DNA from: Lachnoclostridium sp.
GTDB lineage: Bacteria; Bacillota; Clostridia; Lachnospirales; Lachnospiraceae
Assembly: GCA_023664665.1 (NCBI GenBank)
Contig: JAMPEY010000001.1
Location: forward strand, 1 to 64,000
Direction: 5' to 3'
Length of the DNA: 64,000 bases
Part shown: piece by piece, positions 1-7,759 of the stretch
Layout: each line of letters starts with the position of its first letter
How positions within the stretch are numbered: position 1 is the first letter of the stretch
Notes under the pieces: model-generated
What the model was told of the DNA's origin: nothing
The model's database searches: none
What the model saw: only the letters and a program-made list of their open reading frames with translations
Program-made: the position numbers and the translations under genes

Positions 1-53
1 TAAGACGCCGCCCTCTCACGGCGGAAACAGGGGTTCGATTCCCCTACGAGCTG
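1..53 (+). tRNA. tRNA-Glu (anticodon CTC), 3' part only
   Basis: The window opens inside the D-loop region. An anticodon arm is clear: stem CCGCC/GGCGG around a 7-base loop CTCTCAC, giving anticodon CTC (Glu, GAG codon). The T arm follows (AGGGG, loop TTCGATT, CCCCT) and then the acceptor strand ACGAGCT with discriminator G at 53. CCA is not encoded. The 5' half lies outside the window. Confidence 0.9.
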
Positions 54-161
54 TTTGTTGTAAATTACATAGTGGCTAATAACAGACGGTGGAAGACTGC
101 AGGCGGAATCAGGAAGATTCTGTTGTGCAGCCTTTGTATTTTTACGGATGGGAGAGACAGC

Positions 162-2672
162 ATGGTGATGACAGAAAAGGGGCTGCAAAAGAAGGGCAAA
201 AGAACTGCCCATAAAACAGGAACCTTGCGTGAAATCGGCTTTTTTGCGCTCTGCTTTTTTGCACCGGTGCTTTTGATGGCGCTTATCTGGGGAGAGATGG
301 GGATTTCCTATGGGGGAGTATTAACGCCTCTAACCTATGATATGGAAGCACAGTATATGCCTTTTTACGCTTCGCTGCGGTATATCTTAAGCGGAGAAAA
401 TTCCCTGCTGTTTTCATGGAGCTTCTTTATGGGAAGCAATTTTTTGGGAGCTTATGCATTGGACCTGGCAAGCCCCCTGTCATGGCTTACGGTATTTTGG
501 AGTCTTGAAAATATGCCGGATGCCATCTATGTATTGACTTTGTTAAAAATCGGGCTTTGCGGATTGAGTTTTGCGTTTTTTACCCGGTTCGGATTGTCGA
601 AGGAGCCTGAAAGGTCGTGCGGCATTGCCAATGTGCTCTTTTCCTGCTGTTATGCGCTGATGTCCTATACCGTCGTATATAGCTGGTGTCTGCCGTGGCT
701 GGAAGAAGTGATACTGCTCCCTCTTATTCTGTTGGGAATCGAAAAGCTTTTGCAGGGGAAAAAAGGATTTTTGTACTTTATTTCCATCGCGGGGGTATTT
801 ATCTGTAACTATTATATTTCTTATATGGTGGGGATTTTTGCGGCAGTTTATATTTTGTGCAGGGTTCTTTCGGAAATCACAAAAGAGAACCAAAAGAAGA
901 TGTTTTGGGCGCTTTTCCGGTTCGGAACGAACACTGTTTTGGCGCTGGGGATTTCTCTGCCGCTTTTGCTTCCTGCCCTGCAGAATCTGATAGGAAATCT
1001 GGAGGAGAAGGATACCACTCCTCCGTCGGGAGCCTATGCATTTTCTTTTTGGCAGCTTTTACAAAAGCTTTTGCCCGGACAGTATGACAGCCTTGAAAAC
1101 TGGGGGCTGCCTTCCATATACTGCGGCAGCATTATGGCGCTTTTGGCAGCAGCGTATTTCTTTTTGAAAAAATACAGCCTGCGTGAAAAGCTCTCCTATG
1201 CGCTTATGGCAGCGGCGCCTTTTGCGGGATTTCTGTGGAAAGAAATCGACTATGCATGGCATGGTTTCAGTTATCCCAACTCGGCGCCTTATCGGTATGC
1301 CTTTTTGGTTTCGACGGTCATTCTGCTGCTTGCATGGAAGACTTACATCTGTCTTCCCATGGCAGACAAAATGACAAAACTGATTGCCTGTATTTTAGGG
1401 TGTTATCTTTGTGTGGAACTGTTTTTTAACGGTTCCGCCATGGTAAACGGCATTCATGAACAAAATCATTATGTGGTGAGGAGCAGCTACGACTGGCAGA
1501 TGGAGTATGCGCTTCCTCTGACGGAGGAAGTCAGGGGAGAGGAAGGGTTTGCCCGGGCGGAAATAATAGAACAATACGGAAACTCTGATGCAAATGCCCT
1601 TTACGGATTACGCGGGATTAGAAGCTTCCATTCCGCAGGCAATAGGAGAGTTCAGAATTTTCTCTTTGCCGTAGGCAGCCAATTCCGCCACGGGATGAGT
1701 CCCGATGATGGTCTGAGTCCGGTGGGGGACAGTCTTTTAGGAGTGAAATACCGCATCACGGATAGAGGATTTTGTGACGGATATGAGGTGAAAAGCATAT
1801 CGACGGGACATTGGGGGGCAGACAACCCTATCCGCCTCTATTTACAGGAAAATAAAAACGCCCTTTCCCTGGGTTATCCGGCGGATGAAGCAGGCATTCG
1901 GAAGGGCTGTATTTTTGGGGATAATGTGTTTGAAAACCAGAATCGGATTTTGCAGGCTATGGGAGTGGAAGAGCCGGAAGTTTTTAAGAAGGTCAGTGTG
2001 CAGTCCGAAACGGGAGAAAGCGGGAAGACCATAACCTTTACCGCGCTTTCGCAGAATCCGGTTTACTGTTATCTGCTGGCGGACCGTGAGTGGGCGGTAT
2101 TTGACGGGGATTTGGGAGAATGGGTCAGAGCCGGAGAGCGGATGGATATGCATTTAATGGGGGAAAACCTACGGGCAAACGGACAAATAGCTCATAAAAC
2201 CTCCCAATATCTGGGAACTTTTCCTAAGGGGGAGCGGATTACGCTGGAAGTGGAAGAGGACAATATAAGCGTCAACGATATTTACATCTATGAGCTGGAC
2301 ACCGAGAAATACGAAAAGGCAATGAAGGAGCTGAAAGAGGGAGAATTTCGGATCGTCTCCCTAAAGGGAGGACATATCAGGGGAAGTGTTACGGCAAGGG
2401 AAGGACAAATGCTTTTCCTAACCCTGCCCGCAGACAGCGGGTACCAAGTGAAGGTGGACGGGAAAGACAGTGCATATATGACGGTGTTTGATACCTTTCT
2501 GGGGATTCCTCTCGGGGAGGGGGAGCATTGGATAGAGATTACCTATATTCCGCCCTGTTTGAGGGAAGGTATTACAGCAGGCTTGCTTGCTTTTGTCCTT
2601 GCCGGGGTATATTTTGGAAAGAGGAAGCTTACCGGATGCAAAAAGGCTGTATCATTTGGTGAAAATCACTAA
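162..2672 (+). CDS. YfhO family multipass membrane protein
   Basis: An 836-residue protein with many hydrophobic segments through about residue 440 and a soluble C-terminal third ending in one more membrane segment. Early motifs resemble the YfhO family (Pfam YfhO), large glycosyltransferase-C-like membrane proteins proposed to help glycosylate lipoteichoic acid or other wall polymers: an acidic D-x-x-x-Q-Y motif in the first outside loop (TYDMEAQYMPFY) and GSNFLG. The frame is open from a GTG at 72, but ATG at 162 has a GGGAGAG ribosome site 5 bases upstream, so I chose it; the extra 30 residues look unlike a signal. It stands alone between the tRNA and the pilus promoter. The substrate is unknown. 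Confidence 0.8.
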   Translation: MVMTEKGLQKKGKRTAHKTGTLREIGFFALCFFAPVLLMALIWGEMGISYGGVLTPLTYDMEAQYMPFYASLRYILSGENSLLFSWSFFMGSNFLGAYALDLASPLSWLTVFWSLENMPDAIYVLTLLKIGLCGLSFAFFTRFGLSKEPERSCGIANVLFSCCYALMSYTVVYSWCLPWLEEVILLPLILLGIEKLLQGKKGFLYFISIAGVFICNYYISYMVGIFAAVYILCRVLSEITKENQKKMFWALFRFGTNTVLALGISLPLLLPALQNLIGNLEEKDTTPPSGAYAFSFWQLLQKLLPGQYDSLENWGLPSIYCGSIMALLAAAYFFLKKYSLREKLSYALMAAAPFAGFLWKEIDYAWHGFSYPNSAPYRYAFLVSTVILLLAWKTYICLPMADKMTKLIACILGCYLCVELFFNGSAMVNGIHEQNHYVVRSSYDWQMEYALPLTEEVRGEEGFARAEIIEQYGNSDANALYGLRGIRSFHSAGNRRVQNFLFAVGSQFRHGMSPDDGLSPVGDSLLGVKYRITDRGFCDGYEVKSISTGHWGADNPIRLYLQENKNALSLGYPADEAGIRKGCIFGDNVFENQNRILQAMGVEEPEVFKKVSVQSETGESGKTITFTALSQNPVYCYLLADREWAVFDGDLGEWVRAGERMDMHLMGENLRANGQIAHKTSQYLGTFPKGERITLEVEEDNISVNDIYIYELDTEKYEKAMKELKEGEFRIVSLKGGHIRGSVTAREGQMLFLTLPADSGYQVKVDGKDSAYMTVFDTFLGIPLGEGEHWIEITYIPPCLREGITAGLLAFVLAGVYFGKRKLTGCKKAVSFGENH

Positions 2673-2720
2673 AAAAGCCCCCGAACAGACAAAAATATCA
2701 TTAATTTTTTCGATATTGGG

Positions 2721-2749
2721 TTGCGTAACGGATGGGAAAGTGCTATAAT
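2721..2749 (+). promoter_or_regulatory. Sigma-A-like promoter of the type IV pilus cluster
   Basis: TTGCGT at 2721-2726 and a perfect TATAAT at 2744-2749 are separated by 17 bases. It lies 37 bases before the pilB start and follows the stop of the YfhO gene, so it probably drives the pilus operon. Confidence 0.7.
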
Positions 2750-2786
2750 GATGGCAAGCTAGAATAAGTATACATAGGTGGTAGAT

Positions 2787-4487
2787 ATGGCAGGATATAG
2801 CAGTAAGAAATTCCGATTAGGAGAAGCTCTGGTACTCAGCAATCTGATTACCGAGGAACAACTGCAGCAGGCTTTGGAGGAACAGAAAGGCAGCGGCAAG
2901 AGGCTGGGAGAATTTCTGGTGGACAAGAATCTGGTCACGGAGGATTTGCTGGCTCAGGTTTTGAGCGCACAGCTGGGCTACCCCATTATAGAGCTTCAGA
3001 ATATTGACATTCCGCCGGAGGTTAAGGGCTTGGTGCCCGCCTCCCGGCTTAAGGAAAAGAAGATTCTGCCCATAGAATACGCAGAGGACAATATGAATGT
3101 CCTGCGTGTGGTCATGGCGGATCCTTTGGATATGGACGCCATGGACGATATCTCCATCATCACGGGCTGTCAGGTGGAGCCGCTGATTGCGACACCCCGC
3201 AATATCATGATGGCGATTGATCGTATTTACGGTTCTTCGGAAGTGGCGTCGGCTCTGGATGAGTATGCAAGGGAGCGTTTCGGCACGGTCGAAGAGGATG
3301 AGGCTGTCAATGAAGACATCAACAGTTCCCCCATCGTTGTGCTGGTGAAGGAAATGATTGAGAGAGCCGCAAGGCAGAGGACTTCCGATATCCATATCGA
3401 ACCCTTGGAGAAGACGGTTCGTATCCGCTACCGCATTGACGGAGCGCTTTATGAAAAGGCACAGTATGACCTTAAGATTTTACCGGCGATTTCCGCCCGC
3501 ATCAAGATTATCGGCGGCATGGACATTGCCGAGAAGAGAAAGCCTCAGGACGGCCGTATCACACAGATGGTGGACCGTACCGAGTACGATATCCGTGTAT
3601 CCGTCCTTCCCACCGTATACGGTGAAAAGATAGTTATGCGTCTTGCTTCCAAGACGGCGTTAAACAGGGAAAAGAGCCAGCTTGGCTTCAAACCCAACGA
3701 AATGGCACAGTTTGACCATATTTTGAAAAACCCTCACGGCATCCTGTTAGTTACGGGACCTACCGGAAGCGGTAAATCCACTACCCTGTATACGGCGTTG
3801 AGCGAGCTGAATACAGAGGATGTAAACATCATCACGGTAGAGGATCCCGTGGAGGCGAATATTGACGGCATCAATCAGGTGCATGTGAATCCCAAGGCGG
3901 AGCTTACCTTTGCCAGCGCACTGCGCTCCATTTTGAGACAGGATCCCGATATCATCATGATCGGTGAAATCCGTGATCAGGAGACGGCGCAGATTGCGGT
4001 GCAGGCGTCCATCACCGGACATATGGTGGTGAGCACCCTGCATACGAACTCCGCAGCCAGCACCATTACGCGTCTGGCGGATATGGGGGTCGAACCTTAC
4101 ATGATAGCGGACTCCGTGGTGGGCATCATTGCCCAGAGACTTGTGAGAAGACTCTGTCCCAACTGTAAGGAACAGGTAGCAGCCACGGAAGAACAGAAGG
4201 AACTGATGGAGTATAAGGGAGCGGGAGAGCTCATGATTTATCGACCCAAGGAAGGTGGCTGCATCCAATGTGATAACATGGGTTATAAAGGACGAATCGG
4301 CGTATATGAGATTCTGGAGATGAGTCCTGAGTTAAAGAGGATTATCAGCAAGAACGGCAACGCCGAGGAAATCAAGGAACAGGCATTAAAGGAAGGCATG
4401 CATACCCTGAAAATGAGCGCTACGGAATATGTGTTAAACGGCATCACTTCCTTTAGCGAGATGATGAAGGTTTCCTTTGATTTATAA
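2787..4487 (+). CDS. pilB: Type IV pilus assembly ATPase PilB
   Basis: A 566-residue GspE/PilB-type AAA-like ATPase that powers pilus extension from the cytoplasmic face. The N-terminal ~150 residues carry the two GspE/PilB N-terminal helical modules (motif LGEALV...LITEEQL, then LGEFLVD...LVTEDLL). The ATPase domain has Walker A GPTGSGKST at about residue 324, an Asp box, Walker B with DPDIIMIGEIRD, a His box (STLHTNSA) and a tetracysteine zinc motif (CPNC ... CIQC), as in extension ATPases. ATG 2787 is preceded by AGGTGG at proper spacing; an upstream in-frame GTG at 2778 overlaps that site and is unlikely. First gene of the pilus operon. Confidence 0.95.
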   Translation: MAGYSSKKFRLGEALVLSNLITEEQLQQALEEQKGSGKRLGEFLVDKNLVTEDLLAQVLSAQLGYPIIELQNIDIPPEVKGLVPASRLKEKKILPIEYAEDNMNVLRVVMADPLDMDAMDDISIITGCQVEPLIATPRNIMMAIDRIYGSSEVASALDEYARERFGTVEEDEAVNEDINSSPIVVLVKEMIERAARQRTSDIHIEPLEKTVRIRYRIDGALYEKAQYDLKILPAISARIKIIGGMDIAEKRKPQDGRITQMVDRTEYDIRVSVLPTVYGEKIVMRLASKTALNREKSQLGFKPNEMAQFDHILKNPHGILLVTGPTGSGKSTTLYTALSELNTEDVNIITVEDPVEANIDGINQVHVNPKAELTFASALRSILRQDPDIIMIGEIRDQETAQIAVQASITGHMVVSTLHTNSAASTITRLADMGVEPYMIADSVVGIIAQRLVRRLCPNCKEQVAATEEQKELMEYKGAGELMIYRPKEGGCIQCDNMGYKGRIGVYEILEMSPELKRIISKNGNAEEIKEQALKEGMHTLKMSATEYVLNGITSFSEMMKVSFDL

Positions 4488-4527
4488 AGAATACGGAACG
4501 GACGGAAAGTCCATATAAGGAGGACAC

Positions 4528-5742
4528 ATGGCAGCTTACGGATATGAGGCGCTGGACGGCGCAGGCAAGAAACTGAAGGGCAGCATAGAAGCGGAAGATC
4601 TGGAGCAGGCAAGGCAGGAGTTAAAGAAGCAGGGTCTTACGGTTCTGGATGTGAAGAAGCAGTCCGCTTTGACCAAGGATATCAATATAGAAATCGGAGG
4701 ATATCCTACCCCGAGAGATATGAGTGTGTTCTGCAGGCAGTTTACCAGTATGTCCAGAGCGGGCGTTACCCTCTTGGATACCTTGAAAATGCTGTCGGAG
4801 CAGACGGAAAATGACAGGCTCAGGGACGCTGTGGAGAAGCTGCGCATCAGCGTGGAAAAGGGAGATCCCCTTTCCCGTGCCATGGAGGAGCAGCCGAAAA
4901 TCTTCTCCAGCCTTTTGATTAAGATGGTGGCGGCGGGAGAAGCTTCCGGAAGTCTGGATGTGGCTCTTGAAAGAATGTCGACGCAGTTTGAGAAGGATGC
5001 AAAGACCAAGGCTCTGGTGAAGAAAGCCATGATGTATCCTATCATGGTTATCGCAGTTACTATTGTGGTAGTTATCGTGATGCTGACGGTGGTTATCCCT
5101 AACTATACCACCATGTTTGCGGATCTGGGAACGGATCTGCCGGCGATTACCAAGGCGGTGCAGGCGGCATCTGATTTTATCATACATAAATGGTTTATCC
5201 TTCTGCCTGTAATCGTGGCCATTGTGATGGGGGTCAGGGCATACGCCATGACGGATCAGGGCACCCATGTGATTCACAAGCTACAGCTCAAGATTCCCAT
5301 GTTCCGAAACCTGACGGTGAAGCAGTCTTCTTCTCAGGTGGCACGGACCATGAGCACACTGATGGCAGCCGGTGTTCCTTTGATCGAGACGGTGGGTATC
5401 GTGGCGGAGACCATGTCAAATGTTTATTTTAAGGAAGCCTTAAGACAGTGTAAGAGCGATATCATGGTAGGACAGCCTCTTTCGCGACCTATGGAATCCT
5501 GTGGGTTATTTCCTCCCATGGTTTACCATATGACCAGAATCGGAGAGGAAACCGGTAATACGGAGGAAATGCTCACCAAATTGGCGGACTATTATGATGA
5601 AGAGGTGGAAGTGGCGGTGCAGACATTTATGGCTGCCTTGGAGCCCATGATCATCGTGGTGCTGGCGGCGGTAGTTCTGGTGATGGTAGGCGCCTGCATG
5701 GCTCCCATGCTCACCATGTATCAGGCAATGGACAGCCTGTAA
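4528..5742 (+). CDS. pilC: Type IV pilus platform protein PilC (GspF family)
   Basis: A 404-residue inner-membrane platform protein with two repeated T2SSF domains. Residues 1-60 form the typical N-terminal region (YGYEALDGAGKKLKGSIEA). The first T2SSF domain follows (FCRQFTSMSRAGV...), then a membrane segment pair near 170-230, then the second domain (QVARTMSTLMAAGVPL) and a final membrane segment near 375-395. It partners PilB below and the pilins above. RBS AGGAGG lies 6 bases before ATG; the gap to pilB is only 40 bases, so cotranscription is likely. Confidence 0.95.
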   Translation: MAAYGYEALDGAGKKLKGSIEAEDLEQARQELKKQGLTVLDVKKQSALTKDINIEIGGYPTPRDMSVFCRQFTSMSRAGVTLLDTLKMLSEQTENDRLRDAVEKLRISVEKGDPLSRAMEEQPKIFSSLLIKMVAAGEASGSLDVALERMSTQFEKDAKTKALVKKAMMYPIMVIAVTIVVVIVMLTVVIPNYTTMFADLGTDLPAITKAVQAASDFIIHKWFILLPVIVAIVMGVRAYAMTDQGTHVIHKLQLKIPMFRNLTVKQSSSQVARTMSTLMAAGVPLIETVGIVAETMSNVYFKEALRQCKSDIMVGQPLSRPMESCGLFPPMVYHMTRIGEETGNTEEMLTKLADYYDEEVEVAVQTFMAALEPMIIVVLAAVVLVMVGACMAPMLTMYQAMDSL

Positions 5743-5743
5743 A

Positions 5744-5862
5744 AAGCGAAAACAAGTTTTCGCTTAAAAATAAATTTTGAAAGAAAAATTTATTTTTGCC
5801 TATGAATTAAGATGCCCTGAGTAGGGGGGGCATTTTAAGATAAATAGTTAAGTTTCAACTAT
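5744..5862 (+). repeat. Cluster of inverted repeats in the pilC-pilin gap
   Basis: Starting at the pilC stop codon there are four hairpins in a row: AAGCGAAAA/TTTTCGCTT (about 5747-5766), AAAAATAAATTT/AAATTTATTTTT (about 5766-5798), TTAAGATGCCC/GGGCATTTTAA (5807-5817 with 5828-5838, one G-U pair) and ATAGTT/AACTAT (5844-5849 with 5857-5862). None ends in a clean T-run. They could protect or process the mRNA so that pilin is expressed above pilC. A weak -35/-10-like pair (TTGAAA 5777, TATGAA 5801, spacing 18) is also present. Confidence 0.55.
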
Positions 5863-5895
5863 AACAGTATTTCAAAGAAAAGGAGAGAGATTACT

Positions 5896-6321
5896 ATGAA
5901 AAAGGAAATGAACAACAAAGGTTTCTCGTTGGTAGAGCTGATTATCGTTATCGCTATCATGGCTGTACTTGTAGGCGTTCTGGCTCCCCAGTACTTAAAG
6001 TATGTGAACAATTCCAAGGTATCTACGGATATCACCAACGCAGGCACCATCAATACTGCTTTCAGCGCTGCTATTGCTGATGGCTCTATTACAAACTCCG
6101 GAACATTTTCGGGTACAGGTGGTACGAGTATAAATTTTAGCCAACTTGGAATTACCAATTCCACCGGGCTTTCTATGACGATGTGGCCTGACAGTAAAGT
6201 TAAACCGGGAGCACAGTGGTCGGTTACTTTGGATTTACAGACTGGTGTGTCTAAGATTACATTGGACACCATAGAGATTTTCCCGAATTCCGATACATAT
6301 AAGACTGCAAAGTGGAAATAA
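5896..6321 (+). CDS. Type IV pilin (major-type), copy A
   Basis: A 141-residue prepilin. The short leader ends in Gly9 and is followed by Phe1 and Glu5 of the mature protein (cleavage G^FSLVE) and a hydrophobic N-helix of about 20 residues ending in PQYLKYV. The rest is a small, Ser/Thr/Gly-rich globular head with no cysteines. A strong AAGGAGAGAG ribosome site precedes ATG 5896, which suits a highly made structural subunit. Its paralogue follows 150 bases downstream; the two share the N-helix and the segment K-V-S-T-D-I, but the heads differ. It would be processed by the prepilin peptidase at 6927. Confidence 0.92.
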   Translation: MKKEMNNKGFSLVELIIVIAIMAVLVGVLAPQYLKYVNNSKVSTDITNAGTINTAFSAAIADGSITNSGTFSGTGGTSINFSQLGITNSTGLSMTMWPDSKVKPGAQWSVTLDLQTGVSKITLDTIEIFPNSDTYKTAKWK

Positions 6322-6330
6322 GCAACATAC

Positions 6331-6424
6331 ATAGAAATGGCATCAATCCCATTTCCCTACAAACAAGATTGATGTATTTCTAAAAAGGAAACGCACCGTC
6401 TCCTCCGAAACGGAGGAGCGGCGC
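6331..6424 (+). repeat. Two hairpins between the tandem pilin genes
   Basis: Soon after the first pilin stop, AGAAAT(G)GCATCAATC (from 6333) pairs with GATTGATGTATTTCT (6368-6382), with one bulged G. A second, very stable hairpin follows: CTCCTCCG (6400-6407), loop AAA, CGGAGGAG (6411-6418), extended outward by CCG/CGG. No T-run follows, so this is more likely an mRNA stability or processing element, or a leaky attenuator that sets the ratio of the two pilins, than a full terminator. Confidence 0.6.
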
Positions 6425-6470
6425 TATCCCTTTGCAAAATAAGATTAATTATCTGTTAAGGAAGATTGTT

Positions 6471-6890
6471 ATGAAGATGAAGGGAAACGACAAAGGTTTT
6501 TCGCTGGTGGAATTGGTCATTGTAATTACCATAATGGCAGTGCTTGTGGGTGTATTGGCTCCTGTTTATTTGAAATATGTACATAATGCCAAGGTGTCCA
6601 CAGATATTGCCAATGCGGAAGAATTAGCTCTTTCTTTCAATGCCGGCATAGCGGACAGTGTGATTGAACTTCCGGCAGTGGGAAGTACCGACAGTTACAC
6701 GGCTTCCAATTTTCCTTCCGGTCTTTCTGTATTGGCTTTTCCGGAAAGCAGGCTTAATCCTTCCGTGACGGATTGGACGGTTACCATAAACGAAAAAGGA
6801 GTCAGCAAAATCACTCTGAATTCCGGTCAGGAAATCTGGCCGAAGCCCGAAAGCGCCAATGGCTACAAGACATTAAATTTTCGACAATAA
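6471..6890 (+). CDS. Type IV pilin (major-type), copy B
   Basis: A 139-residue prepilin paralogous to the pilin at 5896. The leader KGNDKG is followed by FSLVELVIVITIMAVLVGVLAP, i.e. cleavage after Gly9 with Glu5 kept. The head domain differs from copy A, though both end in a strand-rich region with V-S-K-I-T-L. ATG 6471 has AAGGAAG 6 bases upstream; an in-frame TTG at 6432 would add 13 residues and has no such site. It may be an alternative major subunit or a minor pilin. Confidence 0.9.
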   Translation: MKMKGNDKGFSLVELVIVITIMAVLVGVLAPVYLKYVHNAKVSTDIANAEELALSFNAGIADSVIELPAVGSTDSYTASNFPSGLSVLAFPESRLNPSVTDWTVTINEKGVSKITLNSGQEIWPKPESANGYKTLNFRQ

Positions 6891-6926
6891 ACTGCATGGA
6901 CAGGTGGCAGGGAAGGATTTCCGAAG

Positions 6927-7703
6927 ATGACGGATACTGTGGTATTTCAGATTTATATGTATGTGATAGTTTTTCTTTATGGAATCCTGATTGGCAGCTT
7001 TCTGAATGTAGTAATCTGCAGGGTGCCCAGAGGGGAGAGTTTTGTAAAGGTCAGGTCTCATTGCGAGGGCTGCGGCTATCAGTTGAAATGGTATGATTTG
7101 ATTCCCCTGTTCAGTTATTTGTTCCTAAGGGGGAAATGCAGGAAATGCAAGACAAAGATCAGCGTTCAGCATCCTATTATAGAGGGGATAAACGGTATTC
7201 TTTATTGTCTTGTGTTTTGGAAATTCGGCATGAGCGTGGAGACGCTTATCTATTGTCTCGTGTTCAGTGCGTTACTTGCCTTGAGTGTGATTGATTTTTG
7301 CACTTACGAGATTCCCAGAGGTTTTGAGTATGTGATAGGCACGCTTGCCATCCTGTATACCGTCTGGGATTATCAAAATTTACTCAGTCATATAATCGGT
7401 TTTTTTGCGGTGAGCGCAGTGCTCTATGCGCTTTATTATATCAGTAATGGCGCATGGATAGGCGGCGGCGATGTACAGCTTATGGCGGTGTGCGGTCTGC
7501 TGCTGGGTTGGAAACTGATTATCGTTGCTTTTTTGATAGGATGTATTTTGGGTTCCGTGATACATCTTTTGCGAATGAAATTGTCCGGTGAGAATCATCT
7601 TCTTGCCTTGGGACCCTATCTGTCGGCGGGAGTCATGCTCACGGCGATGTGGGGCGAAGAATTTATGAATTGGTATTTTCATATGTTAGGTTTGGGAATG
7701 TAA
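6927..7703 (+). CDS. pilD: Prepilin peptidase / N-methyltransferase PilD
   Basis: A 258-residue polytopic aspartyl protease that cleaves prepilin leaders and methylates the new N-terminus. The N-terminal domain begins with GSFLNVVICRVPRG and carries two CxxC pairs (CEGC near residue 48, CRKC near 72), the zinc site of the bifunctional form. The A24 peptidase part has its two catalytic aspartates: one in SVIDFCTYEIP and one in GGGD (~residue 180). About seven membrane segments follow in the usual order. It sits after the pilins it should process and before the pilM-N fusion. Confidence 0.95.
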   Translation: MTDTVVFQIYMYVIVFLYGILIGSFLNVVICRVPRGESFVKVRSHCEGCGYQLKWYDLIPLFSYLFLRGKCRKCKTKISVQHPIIEGINGILYCLVFWKFGMSVETLIYCLVFSALLALSVIDFCTYEIPRGFEYVIGTLAILYTVWDYQNLLSHIIGFFAVSAVLYALYYISNGAWIGGGDVQLMAVCGLLLGWKLIIVAFLIGCILGSVIHLLRMKLSGENHLLALGPYLSAGVMLTAMWGEEFMNWYFHMLGLGM

Positions 7704-7759
7704 GTTGAGAAGACTATAATAGATACTCCTTAACGGGAGAGGAACAGAGAGGATACTTT

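Noticed and set aside
2817..3395. Long minus-strand open frames opposite pilB, fliI, pilM and others
   Set aside because: His/Arg/Gln-rich composition typical of antisense shadow frames; no ribosome sites or promoters.
5744..6470. c-di-GMP riboswitch ahead of the pilin genes
   Set aside because: Riboswitches of this class often precede clostridial pilins, but the conserved core of the GEMM-type aptamers is not visible; the gaps hold simple hairpins only.
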